A stretch of 64,000 nucleotides of DNA from Talaromyces rugulosus (GCF_013368755.1 NC_049564.1:876001-940000), one strand, 5' to 3'. Shown: positions 1-11,033, counted from the first letter of the stretch. Made by a program: numbers and translations. Notes: generated by a model from the letters alone, not told the origin.

Positions 1-1842
1 TTTCACTATTTTGTCTAGATTAATAATATTATAGCAGACAAGTGCAAGAATTCTCCAACATTCGAGAGAGGTTGGATTATATTGCACCATTGGTTAAAGA
101 CCTCGGGGCTCCGCCTACATTCTGGAAACACGCCCCGTATCTCCAACCACAGGCTCCCCCCATCACCATCAAATCCCAATTCCTAATGCAGATGGTTGGA
201 TTGCGATTAGATTTTCCGGCCTTTGTCTATCGTCTAGAAGAAGCCACACCGTATATTCCCGCGGCCTCCGTGGAGGGTAAGCTGCTCAGACTATCAGAGG
301 AAAAAGTTACCGCGTATGTATGTTTCTTATCAATCAGCAATTAAAGTTCAAAAAAAAAAGGGAAACCTCTAATTGCGTCTCACTAATAGGGTTATACGCA
401 TATTCACAGAGGAGGTTCACGTGTGGTACCCCATCCTCCATCCGGACATCACCAATCACTTCTTTGAGACGAACAGCTCAGGTTTCCCACCTTCAACCAA
501 GTCCTGCTCATGTCTCCTCGTTGCATCAATCGCGTTTATACTGAGGAAGGCACAATCAGAGTCTATCTATTCTGAAGCTGCCTTGTCAATGGTTCCGATA
601 GTGCTCCAAGAGGACAGTGTGGTCAGTATTCAGTGTTTAATTCTCTTGAGTATACACTTTGCCTGTCGAGTGCAGCCACGGCAATCCTACGATTATATCC
701 GAATAGCCTCCTTCCGTATACACTCTCTCCTTAGAAGGTACGTTTCTCATCTCAGCCACTATGAAGGAAGACGCGGGCTTTGTGTGGCAAAATATACACA
801 CCATATGCCGCTAACTTGCAGCTAGAGAAGAAGCCTTTTCGGAGAGGTCGACAGAATGGCAACTGCTAAAGCGCATATATTGGGTAATATACATGATAGA
901 AAGGTCTACCTGCGATTGATTTCCCTTCACAACCTGAAACATGCGCCTAACGATAAAGACAGTGAGATTTCCATGCATTTAAACTTATCTACAGCGTACA
1001 ATCGGCGACGACCTGGTGGCTCTTATGCCCCAATTCCCTTTACCACCAATGACAAGTCTTGGGACATCCTCGCTGAATCAAGTCCGTCTAGCTCATGCTT
1101 GACTCCGTCACCAGATACTCCTAGTCAATCGCAGCATTATCCCCTCGACTTTACCAAAGAACTCCACTTACAACAATTGTTAGACAAGTGCATGGACTCA
1201 GCGACAGGAGATTCATACCCTATCCACCCAACTAGTATATCCTCTGCGGAGGAAAGGCTCAGTTTGCAACAGTTATTGGATTCTCTGCCACCCATACCGC
1301 CGTTCAGGGTGACTTCAATGCCCCAGGATATATCCACTCGCCACCAGCACGGTACTCTGCTTCGGGCGAAATATCACGCATATGAGATCTCCAGCTACTG
1401 GCCGGCAATATACCGTGCCACTCTACTTAAATCTGCTGACTCAGAGCTACTACCTTACGGTCCACTCTTCGTTGAATCGATAGTAAGCTTCTTGGGTACA
1501 GCCAATGTCGCCGGTCGGTCATGTATCCCGAAGTCCTGGTCACTTTGTGCAAGGTATGTGTGTGAAATCACAGCAATTCTGCTTCTCTCCCTTTTTATTT
1601 TTTTTTTTTTTTTTGCAGTTGTCGGTTCTAAACTGTTACATCTGAATAGCCTTTTTATCGTGTCCATGGTAGCTGTTTGGACAGTAGACAATCTGCGCCT
1701 CCAAAGCCCGTTTCTACCTAGGCTCCGGGGATATCTCAAAGATACCTTGGATACTCTTAAGCAATTTAGCGAGCTTAGCCCGTCAGTGAAATACATGGCA
1801 GAAGTGCTAGAGAACAGGTTGCAGGAGATTGACGTTCTGTAA
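1..1842 (+). CDS. Fungal-specific transcription factor, 5' end cut by window edge
   Basis: This is the C-terminal part of a fungal Zn2Cys6-type regulator; the zinc cluster itself would lie left of the window. Exons read in frame as 38-313, 390-737, 826-903, 963-1553 and 1650-1842, with introns of 76, 88, 59 and 96 nt; bases 1-37 look like an intron end. The middle-homology region is visible as FTEEVHVWYPILHPD, then a serine-rich insert (SSPSSSCLTPSPDTPS), then an alpha-helical end. The 904-962 intron starts with the weak donor GTCTAC but has a good CTAAC branch site. Without these introns the frame breaks, so it is not a pseudogene on this evidence. It lies tail to tail with the exo-inulinase gene, which suggests, but does not prove, that it is the local pathway regulator (InuR-like). 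Confidence 0.75.
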
Positions 1843-2212
1843 AATATCATGGTTGGAGTAGGCCATTGTAAGGGGTTACACATATGAGGAAAAGATGAGG
1901 TGAAATTATTGTCGTAGGGTATAGGAACTTTTAGCCGAATCTAAGAAGGATACTGCCTAGTGTTTCCGAGGCCATCTGGCCCTATTAAATCGAAAGTAAG
2001 CAAGACCGGTTTTCTTTACAAAGACATCATTTCTATGAGAAGGCCCAACAACTGAGACCTACTGCTACAGGCTCAAATATGACGATAGACAAGGTCCTTC
2101 TCATTATATAACAACTAGTCTTCCACCGGGAAAAATTGGGTTGGGAGCATTCTGAGTCCAATTCGGAAGTGTAGGGCTGCATATCCCAATTTTCTGTCAT
2201 ATAACCCAACTC
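1843..2212. other. Convergent intergenic region
   Basis: 370 bp between the ends of the regulator gene and the exo-inulinase gene. It probably holds both 3' UTRs. No ORF or repeat stands out. Confidence 0.6.
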
Positions 2213-3954
2213 CTATGTCCACGTAGAACGTACTTTGCTTATACTAAGTTGGACATTGTTAGTGCTCCCCCCAGTAGAGAAAAGCTGCGCATATGTGGCA
2301 TTGTCAGAAGGAAAGATTTGTGTTGTGATGGTGGTTTGTCCTTGACCCCCAAAGACCTCCACACTTGACCAATCAACAAAGATATGCAAGGTTACAGTGT
2401 TATCTGTGGCTGGGGAAAGAGGAGCATAGTAAGCACTTGCGAATGTGCTGTCAAATGAGACGTCTCCCGATATCGTTCGATTGATGAACACCTGCTGGGT
2501 GGCGAAGTCATATCCTACTCGTGTCTGCTGACTGAAATCCTCAGAGGCTCGAACAATGATTCCAAACTCCGAGCTTCCATTGGTTGCTGCCTCCCTGCTG
2601 GGGAAAGTTAACTGAATGTCGACTGCTTTCCCGATCTCGCCCAGTCTGTGGACACCAGTCACGGAAGGGACTGTTGATACGTTTCCAGCCTCAGTAATAG
2701 CCTTCCAGCTTTCTTTAGGCTCTTGAACCACTGCTATCTTCTGATCGATTGTTTTCAACGAAAGTTGACGAGGAATGGACATTGCACTGCGCCAAGGGCT
2801 TGTTGGTATTGTCGCCCCGTACTGCCAGTTATTCATCCAGGAGATGATCGTCCGTTGATCCTGGGGGAGGCCATTGTAAGCTTGAGCGGCGTAGAAGTCT
2901 GGGCCCCAGTCCAACCAGTTTGCGTTATCATCCGTGGCGGGAGAGTTGGCAAAAGAACGGGTTCTCTCTGAATCTTTATCCCCACCATGGATACTGTTTA
3001 AGTCCGGCGTAAATGTTGACCCGTTGAAGTCACCCACAAAGTACTGGATTCCCGAACCAACAGTCCCAGGAGGGCCTCCAGGATTGAGACCAACAATAGC
3101 GACCCATTTGACCTTTGATTCATCTCCATCGAGAGGCAGCGGGAAAAGATTCGGACACTCCCACACACCTCCAACAGCATTGAAAGGCCCAAACTCACTC
3201 TCCAAGCTCCATTGCCTGAGATTTGGGGATGTATATATAAGGAGCTTATGAAGTTTTGCAAGCGAGATAACAGCCACCCATTTTTTAATAGGTTGATACC
3301 AAAAGATATTAGGATCCCGGAAGTCAAGATACTGGTCCTGGTATGGAGCAGGCGGATCTAAGATGATAGGGTTGTGCTCATCGTAGGTAGTCCACGTTGC
3401 CCCATGATCGAGGCTATAGGCAATGGACTGCGCTTGCTGTTGGTCGCGAACTTGCTTCCCACTAGGCAAGACTTGCTGTAACGGGTACTAAATAGAAAGC
3501 TATGTTAGTTCATCGAACTGCCAACCTCGATCACGACACTCACATAGGATGTATACATGGCGACCCATGGAGCATCTCCCTTGTTACCAAAGCCACTGGT
3601 ATTGTTTTGGTCGATGACGACACTTCCAGAGAAAAACATTTCGGTAATATTATCGGGATATCCTCGCGCGAGAAGCGCAACAGGCTGTTCCTTCCAATGA
3701 GTAAGATCCTTACTGGAGGCATGGCCCCAGGACATTGCTCCCCAAGTGTCCCCACCTGGATTATACTGGTAATACATATGGTAGGTACCATCAGCATACA
3801 CCAGACCATTGGGGTCATTAATCCAGTTTCGCGCCGGGGTGTAATGGTACTGAGGACGGTAAAGTTCCGTATATGATACATTCGATTGGGCCGCCTCGAT
3901 CTGGGATACAAATGCCCCCAGAAGAAGGACCTTCAGCCGCATGTCGAACTTCAT
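2213..3954 (-). CDS. inuE: Secreted exo-inulinase (GH32, fructan beta-fructosidase)
   Basis: The enzyme removes terminal fructose from inulin and sucrose outside the cell. Two exons, 3954-3544 and 3487-2213, are joined over a 56-nt intron, giving 561 aa; the best-known Aspergillus exo-inulinases are near 537 aa. The first ATG (3954) precedes a signal peptide ending about residue 21; an ATG at 3942 is the alternative. The GH32 catalytic triad is intact: nucleophile D47 in WINDPNG, D195 in FRDPN, and acid/base E247 in WECPN. The intron falls just after the MYTSY stretch, where I recall the A. niger gene also has one. The C-terminal beta-sandwich with [10 protein letters not shown] is complete. 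Several NXS/T sites fit a glycosylated secreted protein. It is divergent from the endo-inulinase gene and shares its promoter region. Confidence 0.93.
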
Positions 3955-4709
3955 TGGTTTTAAATTAAATTCAGGATCAGAAGTATTTCGATGGACAAGA
4001 AATATGTAGAATTGTGAATTTGGTTGCTCTATAGAAGCGGATATTGCCTCTTGTTTATAATTGCCTTCCGGGGAATGGACTCTCAATTTAGTGACGAAAT
4101 GAGGAAGCGCTGTCACCTCTGCTATGATCATGCCACTGTGGAGAGTTTTTTGGGAGACGCGGACGTTCTAACCGAAGAATATAGTAATTTCCGGTTATGT
4201 AGATCCCCTTGAGAGTTGTCCCTCATGTTAAGGAGCAGAAAGAAAGCAATTTCTCGTGGCTTGCAGCATGTGGGGTTTCGCGGACCATATCTGAGACTCC
4301 GCGATATCGCAAATACCGAATGCTCTCCGCGATGCAGTCTCATCCCACACTTTTACCCCATAATTTTCAACGCATGGGGATTATTGTGCAACCTGGGGCG
4401 GAGATAAATCGGTATTGCTTTTTTTTTCACCCAACCGAAACGTATTTTTCTCTCTTCTGTGTTTCACATCCTAGTACTTTGATCATAACAAACGGGATAT
4501 GATATTTCCATGGTCAGATTTGCGCTTCAGATCGTCGAGATCGTAATTAGAAGACTAAAATTGGAAGAAACATATTGAGTATTACCATGGCAGTGTACGT
4601 ATATATTTGCTGCATGCCCTCGGCCGTAGAGAATGTTTTACTCTCCATCCTCCATCTACACTTTTCACTTTAACAAGTGCAGAGTTACGAAAACCTTATA
4701 CCTCAAATC
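3955..4709. promoter_or_regulatory. Shared bidirectional promoter of the two inulinase genes
   Basis: This 755-bp stretch lies between the two start codons. It contains one CGG-N8-CGG element (listed separately) and two matches to the CreA/Mig1 consensus SYGGRG, CCGGGG at 4068-4073 and CTGGGG at 4393-4398; the second is directly next to the CGG element. A TATA-like ATATAT lies near 4600, ahead of the endo-inulinase start. The arrangement fits inulin/sucrose induction and glucose repression acting on both genes at once, but that is inference from motifs. Confidence 0.6.
4399..4412 (+). promoter_or_regulatory. CGG-N8-CGG zinc-cluster regulator site
   Basis: The sequence CGGAGATAAATCGG is an exact CGG-N8-CGG direct repeat. 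This spacing is the one described for the Aspergillus regulators InuR and AmyR. It lies about 300 bp ahead of the endo-inulinase ATG and about 445 bp ahead of the exo-inulinase ATG. Confidence 0.6.
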
Positions 4710-6260
4710 ATGATTTCCAGACGGATTACCGTGACAATCAAAGCCTTTTCATTACTTTGGGCCCTCGTTCGGCCAGCTGTAGCGGATGATTATCGTCCAG
4801 CCTTTCACTTCTGCCCGGCTGAGAATTGGATGAACGAGCCTAATGGGCTGATTAAGATCAATTCAACTTGGCACTTATTTTATCAGGCTGACCCAACGGC
4901 AAATGAGTGGGGTAACGAGTGCTGGGGCCATGCAACCAGCTCCGACCTACTCCATTGGGATCATCTGCCTGTCGCCATTCCAGTTGAGGATGGGATTCAA
5001 TCGTTCACTGGCACCTCTTATTACGATTCCAATAACACGTCTGGCTTAGGCACCTCTGCCAATCCGCCGTACCTTGCCTTTTTCACCGGGTATGACCCTG
5101 CAAACAACGGAACACAGGACCAGCGCCTTGCTTCCAGCACGGATCTCGGAAAAACCTGGGTTAAGTTTCCCGACAACCCAATCATAGGGATAGCACAGGA
5201 AGCCCCTCATGATATAAGCGGAGGCCTCGAGAGTCGTGACCCTAAAGTGTTCTTTCATGTTCCGTCAGGGAAATGGGTTATGGTACTTGGGCATGGCGGT
5301 CAGGACAAATTGACATTCTGGACGTCTTCAGACACCAAAAGTTGGACATGGGTGAGCGATCTGGCATCATCCCAGATTCAGGGGTTCCCATCTGATATCA
5401 CTGGATGGGAAGTGCCGGACATGTTTCAACTTCCCATTGAAGGTACCAATGAGACCACTTGGGTGTTAATTTTCACACCAGCTCAGGGATCCCCGCCTGG
5501 TGGCAATGGTGTTGTGGCGCTGACGGGCTCCTTTGACGGGAAAACTTTCGTGGCTGATCCTGTTGACCCTTCAACATTATGGTTAGACTATGGGCGCGAT
5601 TTCGATGGTGCCCTGAGTTGGGAGAACGTACCTGAATCAGATGGTAGGCGCATCATCGCTGCTGTGATGAATAGTTACGGCTCGAGTCCTCCTACGACTA
5701 CATGGAAAGGGTTGCTCTCCTTTCCCCGGACGCTAACTCTCAAGCAAATCGGTTCCAAGCAATACTTCCTTCAGCAGCCAGTCACCGAGTTAAGTAAAGT
5801 CGATAGTAGTCTCGCAAGCATTCAGAATCAAACTATTACGCCAGACCAAACGTTGCTTTCATCGGTTCATGGAACTAGCTTGGATATTCGGGTTGCTTTT
5901 CATATTGACTCAGGTGCCACTCTGTCCCTAGCAGTCCGTAAGGGGGGATCGGAGCAGACGGTCATCCGATATTCCCAGTCCAACTCGACGCTCTCCGTTG
6001 ATCGAACAGCGAGTGGAGACATCTCCTATGATCCAGCAGCGGGGGGTGTCCATAGTGCGCAACTGGCACAGGACAACACTGAGCTAGTTCACATCTGGGC
6101 GTTAGTCGACACCTGCTCCGTGGAAGTGTTTGGAGGGCAAGGAGAAGCAGTTATATCAGACCTTATATTCCCCAGTAGTACTTCTGACGGCTTATCTTTG
6201 GAGGTGACTGGAGGGACGGCCACGTTGCAGTCTGTGGAGGTGTACTCCGTTTCACTTTGA
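4710..6260 (+). CDS. inuA: Secreted endo-inulinase (GH32, EC 3.2.1.7)
   Basis: The enzyme cuts internal beta-2,1 fructosyl bonds of inulin. A single exon encodes 516 aa, the same length as the A. niger/A. ficuum endo-inulinase. The first ATG of the frame (4710) starts a signal peptide running to about residue 25. The nucleophile motif is WMNEPNG with glutamate at residue 43, the endo-inulinase signature, where exo-acting GH32 enzymes have aspartate. The stabiliser D177 (ESRDPK) and acid/base E234 (GWEVPDMF) are present. The C-terminal beta-sandwich keeps [10 protein letters not shown]. No intron is needed. Together with the divergent exo-inulinase it would give complete inulin breakdown to fructose. 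Confidence 0.93.
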   Translation: MISRRITVTIKAFSLLWALVRPAVADDYRPAFHFCPAENWMNEPNGLIKINSTWHLFYQADPTANEWGNECWGHATSSDLLHWDHLPVAIPVEDGIQSFTGTSYYDSNNTSGLGTSANPPYLAFFTGYDPANNGTQDQRLASSTDLGKTWVKFPDNPIIGIAQEAPHDISGGLESRDPKVFFHVPSGKWVMVLGHGGQDKLTFWTSSDTKSWTWVSDLASSQIQGFPSDITGWEVPDMFQLPIEGTNETTWVLIFTPAQGSPPGGNGVVALTGSFDGKTFVADPVDPSTLWLDYGRDFDGALSWENVPESDGRRIIAAVMNSYGSSPPTTTWKGLLSFPRTLTLKQIGSKQYFLQQPVTELSKVDSSLASIQNQTITPDQTLLSSVHGTSLDIRVAFHIDSGATLSLAVRKGGSEQTVIRYSQSNSTLSVDRTASGDISYDPAAGGVHSAQLAQDNTELVHIWALVDTCSVEVFGGQGEAVISDLIFPSSTSDGLSLEVTGGTATLQSVEVYSVSL

Positions 6261-7629
6261 TTGAGATCTTCTGTGGTCACTGACGGCTGGAGGCCCAGGA
6301 TTTTGGGCAGGTGTTTCTTTTCTGAATAAATATTCTGCTGCAATACGCTGCACCTCGGTGCTCCGTAATGTATTAGATATTTCTTGTTTATCTTGAATTG
6401 TGGAAGTAGTGTCACTTGACATTGATTTGACAAGTGTCCAGCGAATAACAGGTCGCTAATTTAACTCCTTTTGTTTGAAGAATGCAGCAACCTTTCTAAT
6501 TATCGCAATGCTTTCTATAAATCAACTATTTTTGGATTGACAAATATTAAAGAAAAAAGTTAAGTTTATCAGTAGCTGTATTATTTCCGATTTACTTTAA
6601 ATATAAGAGTAAAAAAAGAATAACGGATAAGGGTTACTAAGATTAAATTAAAAAAATACTCTTAGAAATATAATGAATGTTAAATAAAATAAAGATATTA
6701 GGGCTAAATTATTAATAGGTACAGCTAATCTTGCCTCTGAAATAGATATCTCTAGTAAATCCACCAAGAGACACAATCCAAACGAAAAGGAGATATAGGT
6801 ATAGTATGGTCTTTTCTGTATGTCCCTGCAACAATATTCAGCTCAATATTAGTATGGTTGTAACTTGTGAGGAAGGCTTTTTTTTTCTCCTGACCTCTGC
6901 CCTAGGAAAATGGGCATTGGCTGGTATTTCGTAAACCCCCAGTGCTAGGGTTCTTAGTGGTTGGCCTGTGGGGAACTCCCTGAAAAATTTCTTGCTTTAA
7001 AATAAAAAACTTGGTCTAGATTAGAAATTGATATTTGGAATCAATATAGAATTTATTTTCGGCCGGACTCTTGTTCCGTAACCCTAACGCCGTCCCCTAC
7101 GAAACACTAGCGACACAGAACTATTCCCTGTGGAAGATCCAAGTCATAACGAACATAAGATTTAGGAGCATGAAATGCCTTGTGCAGAGCTGGTACCGTT
7201 GAGAATGCTGATGGTTTGGGTTAGCGTTATGTTTCTCGTAGAGGGAGATGCAAGCTACTGCAACCAAGACCGTCCTTAAGTGTCTATTGTGATTGATTCT
7301 TTAGAACGACCCTAGAAGGCCGTGCAAGAACAGCAGTCACATCTTTGGCATTATGTATTGTGAATATTTTCGTTAGGTCTTTCAGCTATTCCTCGGTGGA
7401 CCCTCGGCTTCTTCATCAAGTGAAGTATCTCCCACTCGGAGTCCTGGAGAGGTGTTGATATGTGGGTGTTGACTACTACACACAAGACTGGGTACGTATT
7501 CGTAGTTTTAGTCTAGTAGTTAACTCAACTATACGAGGGATATGCAGGCTACTACAACTGTAACTATCCTTGTATCTCTATTGTAGATGAACCCATCTCT
7601 TATTTGTACCTCGCCTAGGGGCCAGTGGT
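6261..7629. other. AT-rich gene-free region, probably decayed repeat DNA
   Basis: From about 6430 to 7040 the sequence is very AT-rich with many TA steps and stops in all frames, as in RIP-mutated fungal repeats. About 45 bp at 7249-7292 (start ATGCAAGCTACTGCAAC) recur in diverged form at 7540-7585 (start ATGCAGGCTACTACAAC), so two decayed copies of related DNA lie about 290 bp apart. No gene is supportable. Confidence 0.55.
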
Positions 7630-7915
7630 GGCTATTTGCCTTTGGCTCTGTTCATGCAGGTCGCTTGATCCCCGGTTATGAAACCTTTGAGACGCTTCTG
7701 CAAAATCCAGTACCGCGTTGAGAATTCTGCTTTGTGCAGAGTTGCTAGTGATATTTGGTCCCTTCCAAGTATGAGCGAAGTGTCGCTGAACACTTCCCTA
7801 ATCTCCTTGCGTAGCTTTTGTAGTATGTTTCTTGGTTTTGGCAGTTTACTAGCACGTGGATGACTATTTCCTTCGCACTGTATTCACACCTGTCATCCTC
7901 GCGAAGTCGATGCAA
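7630..7915 (-). mobile_element. Remnant of a Tad-like LINE retrotransposon, 3' end of ORF2
   Basis: Read on the minus strand, two frames together give the typical tail of fungal Tad1-type LINE polyproteins. The first part is DDRCEYSAKEIVIHVLVNC, a decayed zinc-knuckle-like segment. After a shift of frame comes LRKEIREVFSDTSLILGRD, followed by ISLATLHKAEFSTRYWILQK. The frame break and stops show it is dead. The diverged stretch around 7160-7290 may be a second fragment. Confidence 0.6.
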
Positions 7916-8105
7916 TGTTACTGAGCCCTACACTAGTTTACACAAAGGGCCTGACATGTTATGAATCAGAAATATTTGTCCTAAACAATGAAAAGACAGT
8001 ATTTTTCAGTGACAACATTTAGCTCCCAGCGCTAGACATTTTAATCAACGCAAATTCATTCAGTTATCAAGCTAGTCGTGCGAAATGCTGTATTTACCAT
8101 GATAT

Positions 8106-8816
8106 TCATGCAGGACTCGCATCAAACGTTTCCAACCCCTCCCCCAACACGTCCGTAAACCAACTGACCCGATCCTTAACGAAAACCTCCTTCCTCGGTT
8201 TCAACTTCGTCTCCACAAGATTAAAATCATCCACAGTGCCCTACCGTAAAACACTTGTCCCAGGCAACCTATCCGAAACACGGTACATCAGCGACCCACA
8301 GGTGCTGCAGAAGTAGTTTGTCATGGTAGCATGGGAGGCGATAGTCTTGCTCTGTGAGAAGGTCTTTAGATTGGATTGGCCCCGGAGGTGTCTAAGATAT
8401 TCATCTCTTATGATAAAATTAGAGGCAAACATTGAGGCGGTGATTTTGCGGCAATCAGTGCAATTGCATACGAAAGACTCTAGGAACCCTGGACCGGTCG
8501 TTGGCTAGAATATATCAGTTTACTTTGAAGGTGAGATGCTGAGGAGGTGGGACGGGGGAGAGAATTTCAGGTGAATGGGGGCTGAACATGACTGAGGGTT
8601 TTCGTATTCAAGGGAGTAAGGACTGACGAAAGCAAGCTGCACGGCGCCGCAATAACAGGTCGCTGTTGCTTCGTTGTCTTTGGACCAACCATCATCGGAA
8701 AGCCCAGCGAGCGGAATATAAGCCTTCAACTTGTCGGAATCACGGACGGACGAGGCTGGAGTTGTACTTTCTGCATATTCTGCTCGCTGGATCTGATTCT
8801 CATATTCAAGAACCAT
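8106..8816 (-). pseudogene. GFA/CENP-V-family zinc protein with an in-frame stop
   Basis: The family is glutathione-dependent formaldehyde-activating-like (GFA), a small zinc-binding fold. Exon 1 (8816-8628) ends in ATCYCGAVQLAF; a 123-nt intron (8505-8627, donor GTCAGT) follows; exon 2 starts at 8504 and reads FVCNCTDCRKITASMFASN and YFCSTCGSLMYRV. The zinc ligands CYC, CNCTDC and CSTC are all present. At 8243-8241 a TAG follows SVLR, and reading on in the same frame continues family-like sequence (GTVDDFNLVETKLKP, KDRVSWFTDVLGEG) to a TGA at 8106-8108. So the last 40 or so residues are cut off by one nonsense codon where relatives usually have leucine. The start at 8816 is less certain, since relatives begin nearer to KLKAYIPLAG. 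It could still yield a shortened protein. Confidence 0.65.
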
Positions 8817-9470
8817 TGCGAAGAAGCTTATGGGGATGTCGGCTGTGAGGAATATATGGAGTATATGGGTTGACTAGAACAAGCTTGCAGTGTGTACCTG
8901 TCTCCTATATTTGAGCATCATGTCTACTTCGTCTCCACGGATATCTCGTGCTACGGGCTTTTAGTGCGGCCTTTTCGTGCGGCCCTGGCTTGATTGATAA
9001 GCTAGAGTGTAGTGGGATCCGGTGGGCTCTCTGATGCGGTTGCCACTTATGGCTAGATTATGGAGCAGAGGAGAAAGCCTCGTGTGTCAATCATATATCC
9101 CACTGATATACTATCAACTTAGAAGTGGGTAGAACAATCCACGCGACTGGCGTGTTCTTTCTAGTGCAGTATACTGTAAAGGCTAACTAAGCAAAGATAT
9201 ATGGGCGGCTAGCCTAGTCATTTCGCAAAAATAGCTCAAGCTTCGTTCATTGAATATTCTCAGTTGAAAGCATTTTTAACGCATTATGGTATATATGAAG
9301 TTGCTGGATTGTTATAATGATCATCCAGCCAGGAGAAAAGCCACTTCCGCTAGGTACGTACAGATTCACCTGGTTTGGCTGTTAAAGTTGCACCTTATTT
9401 GACAATGTGAATGGGCGATATAATGTATCTTTACATACCTAACTCATTCATGACTTTTTTTATATTGAGC
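8817..9470. other. Intergenic region
   Basis: About 650 bp between the interrupted GFA gene and the end of the C2H2/Zn2Cys6 regulator gene. No coding signal or clear repeat seen. Confidence 0.5.
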
Positions 9471-10739
9471 TCAGGTACGCTGCATGAGCTCTGCCGAGTT
9501 TGAAATCCATTCCAACTCCATGGTATCGTTCAAGTTAAAGTGGTACACATCCTCTGTGGCAGCAGAATTCCACTCTTCTTTATTTACAGCGTTCCAAAGT
9601 AAATCGTTTTTCGGCATTGGAAACTGTAGCTCGCTTGCAGTGAGCTGCCACCTTGCCACCCCTGGATTACCGTAATCCCCCACATTAGTGTTTGACTTAC
9701 TAGAGCCTAGAATTTTGCAGACTCTGTATAAAGCTAGGTCAAAACGTTTGACTTCTTCAATCCCAATCCAGACATATGAGGAAAGATCGTCTGGTTGGTA
9801 TCGCGCAAGAATATTTGGATAATAGAACATACCCAATCTTCTGCAGCTCAGCACCAATGCGGCGAGAAGATCAGTATCAGTGGCGGGTAGAGAAGGCTTC
9901 AAATCAAGGCCAAGAGAAATACTGTCTTTGCATATTATAGAAAATATTATATGAATTAGGATGGCTTGGTACATTGGGATTGGCCAGCGGCAGGTGCTCG
10001 ATGCATTCTCTGCAATAGAAGCATCCCACTTCTCCTACAAGTTATATTAGTATTACATCAGTCGCAAAATGGGGGCGTGGAGTAACGAACCCTTTGTTGA
10101 TATATAGCGGAGTTGAGGGTTTCATGGAGCTCGGTCGCTGCAGCCCGCGTACTCCTCATATTGGTAGCCCACATACCGATGACAGCCATTGAATGCACAA
10201 GTAAAGGGACCTCATTGCTCTGGTCCAATGTTCCTTGGTGAATGAATGGCCAATATGGGTGAAATAGGTTGAAATATAACTTCAGGAAGTGTTGTATTTT
10301 CTCGGGGCAACCGTGCTTGACGAGCTGGGGCGGACTATAGTCCTTCTCCGAGCCTCTGGGTTGGTAATCGAAAGAACATTGAATTTTGCGGTGCAAGCAT
10401 TTGGTGCAGGGTGGCCCTCCTTCACAGCGAGATTTGAGAGCCCGACAACTTACACAGGCTTGCCTCAATGGAGGTGCCGGCTCACTTCCTCTGTGACTCT
10501 GCCGCACATGTCGACGGAGGGTGTCACTAGAAACAAGGATTTGCGGTTAGTGAAAAAGTGTTCGTGGCAAATCTATAAAGATTTTCTGCATACTTTCGCC
10601 CAAATATCCGGCCACAGATTGGACACCGAAAAGACTGTCGCGGGGCATGTTGCGCTTTGTGGCGATTCAGGTGCTCCCTCCGCCGATAGCTTGCGCCGCA
10701 GCCTGGAAAGCCGCAACTGAATTCTCTTGGTGAGCTCAT
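9471..10739 (-). CDS. C2H2 plus Zn2Cys6 dual-finger transcription factor
   Basis: The predicted nuclear regulator carries two C2H2 fingers followed directly by a zinc cluster. Exons are 10739-10594, 10526-10091 and 10034-9471, introns 67 and 56 nt, giving about 381 aa. Finger 1 is FSCGFPGCGASYRRREHLNRH; finger 2 spans the first intron, with CPICGRIFGR before it and NDTLRRHVRQSH after it. The zinc cluster is CVSCRALKSRCEGGPPCTKC. The C-terminal region has the fungal TF pattern (PWRWPIPMYQ-like, GMFYYPNILARY, ELQFPMP, ELEWIS). A possible 39-nt intron at 9662-9700 has GTAAGT, CACTAAT and CAG, but it is shorter than usual and also reads through in frame. The protein is short for this class because the linker between zinc cluster and core domain is minimal. 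It is divergent from the NmrA-like gene, which it may control. Confidence 0.8.
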
Positions 10740-11033
10740 ACCAGATCGACAATTTCAATTTAAAAACGAAGATACATGTTGGCCTTTGCTACGAGCCTGG
10801 GGGGCACCAAGGTGGGAAGAAATCCGAACGTCCGACCGTTTGGTGGGATTTCCATTTGCGGCGGGCAAAACATCCGGATATCCCACAAGCACCCAGATCC
10901 ACCTCCTTGTTATAAAGTTCTAACTCCAGCTGACTTGCTTTACAAAATTACAAGCAGTACGAGAATAGTTGATAAAATTTCTAGCCTGTCTTAATATACA
11001 ACATCTTCAAACACTATTTGCCTTGCCTTCATC
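10740..11033. promoter_or_regulatory. Divergent promoter, regulator / NmrA-like gene
   Basis: 294 bp separate the two ATGs. It holds CGG triplets in several places (for example near 10838 and 10860) that could serve a zinc-cluster protein, but no clean spaced pair was found. Confidence 0.4.

Noticed and set aside
1554..1618. Intron ending at the poly-T CAG (1618) in the regulator gene
   Set aside because: That acceptor leads to a stop within four codons; the TAG acceptor at 1649 keeps the frame.
904..1650. Regulator gene as a frameshifted pseudogene
   Set aside because: Stops disappear when introns 904-962 and 1554-1649 are removed, and the joined protein matches the fungal TF pattern.
4677..4709. 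Upstream extension of the endo-inulinase frame
   Set aside because: It has no ATG; the first ATG at 4710 gives a signal peptide and the family length of 516 aa.
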